NCBI GenBank assembly: GCA_016935935.1
Contig: JAFGPZ010000201.1
Coordinates: forward strand, 1 to 15,713
DNA length: 15,713 bases
Source of the DNA: Deltaproteobacteria bacterium
Lineage (GTDB): Bacteria > Desulfobacterota > Syntrophia > Syntrophales > UBA2210
Direction: 5' to 3'
In this document: positions 8,910 to 15,242 of the stretch, piece after piece
Layout: every line of letters starts with the position of its first letter
Position numbering within the stretch: the first letter of the stretch is position 1
Notes under the pieces: model-generated
What the model was told of the DNA's origin: nothing
Database searches by the model: none
Seen by the model: the letters and a program-made list of their open reading frames with translations, nothing else
Made by a program: the position numbers and the translations under genes

Positions 8910-10088
8910 TTATTTTTTGGAAAGCTTGTTAATAACAGCGCTCACCTGACTCAGAAGCCTCTGGACACTCTCTCTTTCAAATATAGATAAATCCTCAGAC
9001 CCGCCACGCACCACCGCCTCGTCTATCATTCGACGGGACCAGATTTCCAGAAACACAGTGGTGACCGTGAGGATCACGGGACCCAAAATGAGCCCGGCGG
9101 GGCCAAACAGAATCAGACCACCGACCACAGACATAAAGGCAAGAACGGTGTGAAGTTTGAGCCGTGTTCCCACCAGGATGGGACGAAAAAGGTTGTCGAT
9201 TGTGCCGACGACAATAACACCCCACAGGGTGAGAATCAGAGCTTTTCCCCAATTGCCTTCCAAAACCAGAATGAGAACCGCCGGAATCCAAACGACAAAA
9301 GCCCCCAATACCGGCACTACTGCCAGCAAAGCCATCACTACTCCCCAGAGCAACGGCGCCGACAGGCCCAACCACCAGAACATCAGTCCGCCCAACAGTC
9401 CCTGCATAAAGGAGACTGCCAGCGTTCCATAAATCATGGCGTAAATGGTCTCACTTACACGGACAAAGATCCGGTCCATGGTTGCTTCCGAAAGTGGCGA
9501 CAGATACCGAAGTGACTGAAGCACCACTTGACGGTCACGCAGGAAAAAGAAAAGCAGATAGAAGGTCAGGCAAAATCCGATCACCTGAAACATGGACCCT
9601 TTGACGATGGCCCGCGCAATGGCACTCAACCAGATGTTAAGAGTTTTAATAATTCCTGGCAGGTCAATGTTCCTCTCGATCCTGTCGGCAAGAGGTGCAA
9701 GTCGTGGTTGAGCTTCGAGTACACGCCGCAACTCGCCGGACTGAACCTTCGTCTCAATGAGTTCCGCGCCTTTAGCTGCCTGCAGGACTAACCGTTGCCC
9801 CACAAACGTCCCCGGTACAACCACGATCAGGCCTATCACAAAGACGGTGACGACAGCAGCCAGGCTGGGGTACTTTAGCTTTGATTCAAGCCATCGTTGA
9901 AACGGAGTGAACAAGACAGCCAGCGCCAGAGCCCAGACAATCGCCGGCAAAAACGGAGCGGCCAGACGGTAACAGAGATAAATTCCGAAGGCGGTCGCCG
10001 CCATCAGCAAGAGTATTTGTACTTGGCTACGTGATCCCCAATCATTCTCGATGGGAGAAACTATTTGTTTGTGTTCAAGTTCTTTCAC
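8910..10088 (-). CDS. AI-2E family (UPF0118, PerM/TqsA-type) membrane transporter
   Basis: This 392-residue inner-membrane protein has hydrophobic helices near residues 25-60 and 76-98, a central soluble segment (about 99-160), and further helices from 165 to 348. The family signature is clear: DNLFRPILVG at 298-307 and GGLILFGPAGLILGP at 323-337. Characterised members include E. coli TqsA (autoinducer-2 export) and Na+/H+ antiporters of halophiles, so the substrate cannot be read from sequence. Length is normal for the family. The start is GTG. A GG-rich stretch sits almost against it (AAGG next to GTG), which is too close for a normal ribosome site, so the true start may differ by a few codons. 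The 135 bp gap from brkB suggests the same transcription unit or a weak own promoter. The gene is GC-rich (up to about 60% in counted lines) compared with tamAB. Confidence 0.93.
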   Translation of the reverse strand: MKELEHKQIVSPIENDWGSRSQVQILLLMAATAFGIYLCYRLAAPFLPAIVWALALAVLFTPFQRWLESKLKYPSLAAVVTVFVIGLIVVVPGTFVGQRLVLQAAKGAELIETKVQSGELRRVLEAQPRLAPLADRIERNIDLPGIIKTLNIWLSAIARAIVKGSMFQVIGFCLTFYLLFFFLRDRQVVLQSLRYLSPLSEATMDRIFVRVSETIYAMIYGTLAVSFMQGLLGGLMFWWLGLSAPLLWGVVMALLAVVPVLGAFVVWIPAVLILVLEGNWGKALILTLWGVIVVGTIDNLFRPILVGTRLKLHTVLAFMSVVGGLILFGPAGLILGPVILTVTTVFLEIWSRRMIDEAVVRGGSEDLSIFERESVQRLLSQVSAVINKLSKK

Positions 10089-10223
10089 CCTTCATTTACC
10101 GCCTTTCTATCGTCCATAGTGATTTAAACAATCATAGCTTCCACTTCTTGCGCCATCCCATCCGGTTACGATGCGTTGAATTTCGCTAAAAGCGTGTTTG
10201 GATTCAAAGTAGCCAGAATGGTT

Positions 10224-11117
10224 TTACCGCTCTCCACGTTTAGATCGCGCCATATTTGTTTCCGACGGCGCTGAACGCCCTTCGGCCTGGGTGGCGCTCA
10301 AGCAGGCGCCGAAGATGAAAATGCACCCGCAAAGATAAATCCACAGCAACAATGCCATGATCCCGCCGAACGCCCCATAGACCGCGTTTAACGTGGCGAA
10401 GTTCTTGAGGTAGATCACAAATAGAACTTCGGCCGCCTGTAAGAGAGCCGTGGCGCACAAGGCGGCGAACCAGACTTCGGCAAAGCGCTTAGGCCGTTGC
10501 GGAGCCAGTCTGTAAAACAGACTCAGACTGAGGAATACCGCCAATAAGGGGATAAAAAAGCTTCCCAGAACATAGATCAAGGAATGGAAATCACTCTCTG
10601 CAAAGAGCCAGCTCTTTGCAATTCTTATCAGCATCGGTACCACCACGCTCAGGAGAACTGCACCCGCCGTGATACCGAGCAGTACCAGACTTTTCAACGG
10701 CAGCCGCCACCAGTTATACACTGCTGTACCCCAGGCGCGGTTGGTCGCGCAGATGAGGGTGGTGAAAGATTGGATGACGACCCAGACCAGGATGAGAAAC
10801 GCGACCACACCCGCCTGGCCACGTTCTTCGACAACACCGGCGATGGTGTCAAAAATGTAACTCTGCTTTTCACCACTAATCGGGACATAGCTTTCCATGT
10901 AGGCAATGATCTCTTTCCCGGCCCGGTCCCGGTCAACAAAGGCCGAGGCAATTGTGACGAAAAGTATGATCAAAGGAAACAACGAGAAGAACGCATTGAA
11001 GGCGAACGCTCCCGCCCAATGCACTCCGTCAATCCGTAAAAACTTTTTCACGGCGGTACAAAATATCGCCCAGATCCGGCGAGTCACTTGGTAAACCCTG
11101 CTTGGGTGATGGTTCAT
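10224..11117 (-). CDS. YihY/virulence factor BrkB family inner-membrane protein
   Basis: This 297-residue protein has about six membrane helices (near 36-60, 101-124, 141-165, 179-203, 213-237 and 246-274). It carries the family's strongest motif, NAVYGAFGGIMALLLWIY (244-261), and the early GAFAFNAFFSLFPL segment (36-49). Members were once called ribonuclease BN, which is wrong; BrkB of Bordetella is linked to serum resistance, but the family's molecular job is unknown. The ATG start is supported by AAGGAG at 11129-11134, 11 bases upstream. The ATG also overlaps by ATGA the stop of a 34-residue open frame that begins at 11218. The C-terminal tail (about 275-297) is hydrophilic and basic at its end. 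Neighbours are the OmpA-domain gene 145 bp upstream and the AI-2E gene 135 bp downstream, on the same strand. Confidence 0.92.
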   Translation of the reverse strand: MNHHPSRVYQVTRRIWAIFCTAVKKFLRIDGVHWAGAFAFNAFFSLFPLIILFVTIASAFVDRDRAGKEIIAYMESYVPISGEKQSYIFDTIAGVVEERGQAGVVAFLILVWVVIQSFTTLICATNRAWGTAVYNWWRLPLKSLVLLGITAGAVLLSVVVPMLIRIAKSWLFAESDFHSLIYVLGSFFIPLLAVFLSLSLFYRLAPQRPKRFAEVWFAALCATALLQAAEVLFVIYLKNFATLNAVYGAFGGIMALLLWIYLCGCIFIFGACLSATQAEGRSAPSETNMARSKRGER

Positions 11118-11262
11118 TTATGCTGGCTCTCCTTCAATAAGCGGCAGTTTGATGTTGGAATGGACGTGATTTTGTAATCCTGTCCATCCTGCGTTTCGCG
11201 GTCAAGCAAGTCACGCATGTTAGGAAGCCTATTGGCTACGCTGGCGTCCATGTGCTATTGTG

Positions 11263-11937
11263 CTATTTCACGACAACTTCAAAAAGAACGCGCATGTTAG
11301 CCATCGCCTCCTTTGAGTTGATGTCACCGGGCGTCACTTCATACACTGCCGGTCTTGTTCTGCCATACCCCATCACCGTGATTCTCTCTGGTGCAATACC
11401 TTCTTCGATCAGATAGTCCCTGACTGCATTTGCTCTTCTTTCGCTCAACTTCTGATTGACTTCTTCCGAGCCTTTAGCAGAGGTATATCCTGCCATACGG
11501 ACATCTGTTTGGGGGTTTTCCTTCAGGACCTGCACATCCTTATCCAGCAGCGTCTTCGCTTCCTGGCTAAGAGTAGACTTGTCGAAATCGAAATGCGTGT
11601 CGCCGAAGACGACTACTTCTTCATCGTCTTTCGGGTCAAGCACAAGCATCACGACTTTTAGTTCAGACATGCGCTGTTCGGCTTGCACAACAGGTGGGTT
11701 TTTCTTGAAAAGTGTAAATAATAAAATCACCACGATAACACACAATATTCCCACGATGGTATAAAGAATGCTGTTCATCGGGTTATTGCGCTTTGATTTG
11801 GACTGTGTTCCCATTTGTTTTTCCGCGTCGAGCCAATCAATAAAATCATTCCCGTCCTTAAAGCCATGTTCTTTGTAGAGCTCATATGCCTTGCTCTTTA
11901 TTTCCTTATTTTCTTCGTTCATATCTTTCTGTAACAC
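11263..11937 (-). CDS. DUF2934 - membrane helix - OmpA-domain protein
   Basis: This 224-residue protein has three parts. Residues about 12-42 (KAYELYKEHGFKDG then DWLDAEKQM) match DUF2934, a small helical domain of unknown role. Residues 57-77 are a single membrane helix preceded by a basic stretch (SKSKRNN), which predicts a cytoplasmic N-terminus. Residues about 108-223 form an OmpA/MotB-type peptidoglycan-binding domain (FDFDKSTLSQEA, QKLSERRANAV, GYGRTRPAV). It is therefore likely anchored in the inner membrane and reaches the cell wall, unlike true OmpA barrels. The usual GHTD is GYTS here (150-153), so the Asp that normally contacts diaminopimelate is Ser153, while the partner Arg, 15 residues on (Arg168), is kept. 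The GTG start is supported by AAAGAGG six bases upstream; an in-frame ATG at codon 6 is the alternative. A tandem 8 bp repeat (TGTGCTAT twice, 11251-11266) overlaps the stop. Confidence 0.9.
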   Translation of the reverse strand: MLQKDMNEENKEIKSKAYELYKEHGFKDGNDFIDWLDAEKQMGTQSKSKRNNPMNSILYTIVGILCVIVVILLFTLFKKNPPVVQAEQRMSELKVVMLVLDPKDDEEVVVFGDTHFDFDKSTLSQEAKTLLDKDVQVLKENPQTDVRMAGYTSAKGSEEVNQKLSERRANAVRDYLIEEGIAPERITVMGYGRTRPAVYEVTPGDINSKEAMANMRVLFEVVVK

Positions 11938-11943
11938 TTTGTG

Positions 11944-11950
11944 CCTCTTT
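11944..11950 (-). promoter_or_regulatory. Ribosome binding site deciding the GTG start of the OmpA-domain gene
   Basis: On the - strand AAAGAGG lies six bases before the GTG at 11937, an ideal spacing. The ATG five codons downstream has only AGAAAGA before it. This favours GTG as the real start. Confidence 0.6.
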
Positions 11951-12214
11951 CTTCAAACTGTAAATTGCTATTGATATAAGCAGTCGCCGGTTTATCCGGT
12001 GGAACACAACTCACACCCATATTCGCACTTCGTGATTTTGCTTGAATTCTCATTTATTGTTTGTTTTTATTCACATAATCTCTATAGTTGAAATTACTGG
12101 TCGCAGGACGTATAGAAAAGCGTATCTCCGCTCGTTTTGACGACTTGGCCGGTAATGTCACCGTTGACAAACATCTCAAAACTATGCAGCTTCCTTGTTT
12201 TGCCTTCAGCGAGA

Positions 12215-14761
12215 TCAGCCCTGCCACAGGATTAGTGCGCTTTCCAGTGGGATCGCAACGCCATCGCAATCCGGTATCACTCGAGCAGTATAGTCAGATG
12301 ATGGGCGGTCTGCAGACAGAGTACTTTTGTAAAGGTAGCCACCTGACGCACCTGCCAATTGGCGAATGCGCTTCATCTCATGCCGCTCAGGGCTACTGCC
12401 ATTGACTCCGTCGGCATAAAGCTCAACGCGCACCGCCTTCGGGTCGAGGTCATTGAAATAAACTTGAACCGCAAATGTGTGCTGCTTGCCTGTAGTCTCC
12501 ACCTTTACTTCACCAAAGTGTAGAGTAGTCCATTTCTGTTCCAGACTGTATTGCCAATCGACTATTTGGCTGCCGATTACTCCTTTATCGGCAGCGCGCT
12601 TACGGTAGGTTAAAGCAGCCGGAAGGTAATGTTGCTCGGTGTATTGGCGTACCGTGCGGTTAGCTGAGAAGTGTGGTGTCAATTGCGCCATACTTTCCCG
12701 CATCCGCTTGACCCATGCAGTGGGAATGCCCTTCTCGTCCCGTGTATAAAACTCCGGAATCACTTCCTTCTCGAGCAGAGCATAGAGCGCGTCGGCTTCT
12801 AAAGCGTCCCACGCGGGATCGTCGCCATGCTCTTGGCCATCCCCCAACGCCCAACCCACTTCAGGGGTATATGCCTCCGCCCACCATCCATCCAATTCCG
12901 AGAGATTGATGCCTCCATTGACAAGCACTTTCATACCGCTCGTTCCACTCGCTTCCCAAGGTCGCCGTGGCGTGTTGATCCAAAGGTCCACACCCTGTAC
13001 CAGTTGCTCGGTTAACAGCATGTCGTAGTCGCTCAGGAAGACTATGTGGGGGCGGATCTCTGGCTGGCGGATGAAATTGATCCATTCATGAATTAAGACC
13101 TGCCCCGCTTTGTCATCTGGATGGGCCTTACCGGCGATAATTAGTTGCACCGGACATTGAGGATTGGTTAACAGACAAAACAGTCGCTCTGGGTCATGCA
13201 GCAGCATGTTTGGTCTCTTGTAGGTCGCGAAGCGGCGGGCAAAACCCAATGTTAATGCGTGGGGATCAAACTGATGTTTTGCCGCATCAACCGCCTCGGG
13301 CGAGGCTCCGGAAGCGGTCAGCTGTCGAGACAATCGCTCGCGGGTGTATTCAACAAAAGATTTGCTGGCAGCAATACGAAATTGCCAAAGATTAGCGTCG
13401 GAGAGACTGCGAATGTCGTGCCCCAAGGTTTCCGTCGTTCCTAACCAGCGTTCCTTTCCACAAGCTTCTGTCCAAAGATTGTCGGCCGCCGCCGAGTCCC
13501 AGGTAGGCATGTGCACTCCGTTCGTAACATGGCCTATGGGCACTTCCGCCGCCGGCCACTGAGGAAAAAGAGGCTCAAAGAGATGCCGGCTGACTTCCCC
13601 ATGCAAGCGACTTACTCCATTCACTGCCCCACTCCCCCGTATTGCCAGATATGCCATGTTGAAGCTTTCCATCGAGTCATTCGGATCCTGGCGCCCCAGG
13701 GCCAGCAAATCTTTGAGTGTAATATTTAGTTTCTGCTCGGCATACCCACCGAGGTATTGCTCGATTAGAGCAGGAGTGAACCGGTCAAAGCCGGCGGAAA
13801 CTGCCGTATGGGTGGTGAAAAGGTTCCCCGCTCGAGTGACGGCAAGAGCCATGTCAAAGGCCTGATTTGTTTCTTCCATGAAAGTAAGGGCGCGTTCCAA
13901 CACGGCAAAGGCTGCATGCCCCTCATTCAGATGACAGACTTCAGGGTGGATGCCAAGTGCACCAAGCAGTCGCCATCCGCCGATCCCTAGGAGCAGTTCC
14001 TGCTGTAGGCGCAGTTCCGGCCCTCCGCCATACAGTTCACTGGTAATCCCTCGATGAGCGGGGAAGTTCGCTCCGTCATTGCTGTCCAGCAGGTAAAGCT
14101 TCACTCTGCCGACCTGAACCTGCCAGGCGCGCAACCAGACCGAGTAACCAGGTAAGGCAATCTCCAATCGCAACCATTCTCCGTTTGCTTGGCGCAGAGG
14201 GGTGATAGGCAATTGTCCGGGATCGTTATACGGGAGGAGGGCTTGTTGCGCGCCGTCCTTGTCGATCACCTGGCGAAAATAGCCCTGCTGGTAGAGCAGC
14301 CCTACACCGACCACGGGTATACCCAGATCGCTTGTGGCTTTGAGCTGATCGCCGGCCACATTACCAAGCCCACCCGAATAAATGGGCAAAGCTTCACTCA
14401 ACATAAATTCCATGCAGAAATAAGCGACGCAGGTCAGGGCGCTCTGCGAATGATTCTGCTGAAACCATGCAGGTGCCTCCTCCATCTGCTTCATGGACTG
14501 TACAAGGATATCTATCTTCTTGCGGAAAACCGGATCGGCGAGTACACTCCGGATCTTCTCCCTGGAAACGGTCTGCAGGATATCCCAAGGATGATGAGTC
14601 AGTTCCCACAGTTCGGGATCAAGCTGCCGCCACACTTCGTCGGTAGCATGATTCCACGACCAGCGCATATCCAAGGCCAGTTCAGCCAGAGAATCGAATC
14701 CTTCTACTTCTGTGGGTAGAAGGCTATATATTGGGTGGCTGTAATATGTTTGTTTGCTCAA
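12215..14761 (-). CDS. glgP: Alpha-glucan (glycogen/maltodextrin) phosphorylase, GT35
   Basis: This 848-residue cytoplasmic enzyme releases glucose 1-phosphate from alpha-1,4-glucans using phosphate and pyridoxal phosphate. Residues about 14-90 form the DUF3417 N-terminal domain found in the short-type alpha-glucan phosphorylases. HLNEGHAAF (277-285), TNGVH (413-417), GFARRFATYKRP (506-517) and AGKAHPDD (543-550) are conserved catalytic-face motifs. EASGTSGMK (603-611) carries the PLP-binding lysine, Lys611, followed by NLSELDGWW. The last 110 residues or so are a beta-rich extension usual for this subfamily. All key parts are present, and length is normal. The start is TTG, backed by a strong GGAGGAG site. 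No glycogen synthase, branching or debranching gene lies in the window, so it stands apart from a glg operon here. The gene is GC-rich (about 55% in a counted line). The next gene downstream begins 277 bp away; that gap shows no clear terminator. Confidence 0.97.
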   Translation of the reverse strand: MSKQTYYSHPIYSLLPTEVEGFDSLAELALDMRWSWNHATDEVWRQLDPELWELTHHPWDILQTVSREKIRSVLADPVFRKKIDILVQSMKQMEEAPAWFQQNHSQSALTCVAYFCMEFMLSEALPIYSGGLGNVAGDQLKATSDLGIPVVGVGLLYQQGYFRQVIDKDGAQQALLPYNDPGQLPITPLRQANGEWLRLEIALPGYSVWLRAWQVQVGRVKLYLLDSNDGANFPAHRGITSELYGGGPELRLQQELLLGIGGWRLLGALGIHPEVCHLNEGHAAFAVLERALTFMEETNQAFDMALAVTRAGNLFTTHTAVSAGFDRFTPALIEQYLGGYAEQKLNITLKDLLALGRQDPNDSMESFNMAYLAIRGSGAVNGVSRLHGEVSRHLFEPLFPQWPAAEVPIGHVTNGVHMPTWDSAAADNLWTEACGKERWLGTTETLGHDIRSLSDANLWQFRIAASKSFVEYTRERLSRQLTASGASPEAVDAAKHQFDPHALTLGFARRFATYKRPNMLLHDPERLFCLLTNPQCPVQLIIAGKAHPDDKAGQVLIHEWINFIRQPEIRPHIVFLSDYDMLLTEQLVQGVDLWINTPRRPWEASGTSGMKVLVNGGINLSELDGWWAEAYTPEVGWALGDGQEHGDDPAWDALEADALYALLEKEVIPEFYTRDEKGIPTAWVKRMRESMAQLTPHFSANRTVRQYTEQHYLPAALTYRKRAADKGVIGSQIVDWQYSLEQKWTTLHFGEVKVETTGKQHTFAVQVYFNDLDPKAVRVELYADGVNGSSPERHEMKRIRQLAGASGGYLYKSTLSADRPSSDYTARVIPDCDGVAIPLESALILWQG

Positions 14762-14766
14762 GATTT

Positions 14767-14773
14767 CTCCTCC
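14767..14773 (-). promoter_or_regulatory. Strong ribosome binding site for the TTG start of glgP
   Basis: GGAGGAG on the - strand ends five bases before the TTG at 14761. It is the best Shine-Dalgarno match I noticed in the window and is the reason to accept TTG as the start. Confidence 0.75.
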
Positions 14774-15031
14774 GAATTTCTTCTATACCAAATCTTCGAA
14801 TGCATTATTCAGGGTACCCCCAGATAAGCCACTCTTCCTTGGATTCGCTTGCTGTCTACTTATGAAATATGACGAAGCGCGACCTTTACCCCGCTTCGGT
14901 ACTGTCACCACCAGAGCATCGCTGACAATCGTCTGGATTTCCTACAGGAATTTCTTTATTACATTTTCTTCCCGTCGGTAATGAAAATACTCGGCTGCTC
15001 ATTCCTCATGCCTTTAATAGGAAAAAGCGAC
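14774..15031. other. Gap upstream of glgP
   Basis: No recognisable gene. Both strands contain open stretches: a + strand frame of 75 codons starting inside the glgP 5' end (14754), and a - strand stretch of 52 codons (14786-14941) that ends just upstream of the glgP ribosome site and lacks an ATG. Neither matches a family I know. A 7 bp inverted repeat lies at 14873-14898. The glgP promoter should be here, but no clear -35/-10 pair is seen. Confidence 0.45.
14873..14898. repeat. Inverted repeat upstream of glgP
   Basis: CGAAGCG (14873-14879) and CGCTTCG (14892-14898) are perfect complements around a 12-base loop, 112 bp upstream of the glgP start. No T-run follows on either strand, so it is not a standard terminator. 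It could be an operator or an mRNA leader structure. Confidence 0.4.
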
Positions 15032-15199
15032 CTAAAAAAAACTCTGTTTCCAAACTGATCGAATTACAGCAGAGTTTCTCCGTAGCCATTCCATTAATAC
15101 AGGTAAATTGCGAAATTCAGATTCAAATTTTTTTCCTTGTTTAATAAAGGTTGCCTGTTTGGCATTGAGGTCAACAGTAAGGTCGTTATCTACCTGCAT
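15032..15199 (-). CDS. Possible small protein downstream of the MCE-like gene
   Basis: An ATG at 15199 opens a 55-codon frame ending in TAG at 15032. It starts 43 bases after the MCE-like stop on the same strand. The product begins MQVDNDLTVDLNAKQ and ends with an amphipathic, basic segment (NLPVLMEWLRRN, then IRSVWKQSFF). No family is recognised. In favour: codon choice looks natural, it is collinear with its neighbour, and a terminator-like hairpin closes exactly at its end. Against: no Shine-Dalgarno site precedes the ATG, and the hairpin overlaps the last codons so that SFF is encoded by the T-tract. It may instead be the untranslated 3' end of the MCE-like transcript. Confidence 0.3.
   Translation of the reverse strand: MQVDNDLTVDLNAKQATFIKQGKKFESEFRNLPVLMEWLRRNSAVIRSVWKQSFF
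15034..15077 (-). terminator. Rho-independent terminator candidate ending the MCE-like transcript
   Basis: In the - strand RNA sense, AAACTCTG (15077-15070) pairs with CAGAGTTT (15046-15039), and the T-run continues to eight Ts (to 15034). The 23-base loop can form a small inner CTG/CAG stem. The stem has only three G-C pairs and the loop is long, so strength is moderate. Its place, about 200 bases after the MCE-like stop and before glgP, is right for an operon end and suggests glgP has its own promoter. Confidence 0.45.
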
Positions 15200-15242
15200 G
15201 GAAATTGAGTTCGCTATCTAGCAGACTGGCACTAATTACAAT

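Noticed and set aside
10584..11039. 151-codon open frame on the + strand
   Set aside because: It is antisense to brkB, with His/Gln/Arg-rich low-quality protein and no domain.
10224..11117. Ribonuclease BN annotation for the YihY/BrkB protein
   Set aside because: The name is a historical error for this membrane family. The sequence has only membrane helices and no nuclease motif.
12054..12269. Open frames on the - strand overlapping the glgP 3' end, including a stretch reading FEMFVNGDITGQVV
   Set aside because: The overlap with a complete glgP, the lack of a good start and the short length make chance likely. glgP itself ends normally.
14189..14719. 176-codon open frame on the + strand
   Set aside because: It lies opposite the well-conserved N-terminal half of glgP and is a shadow of its codon use.
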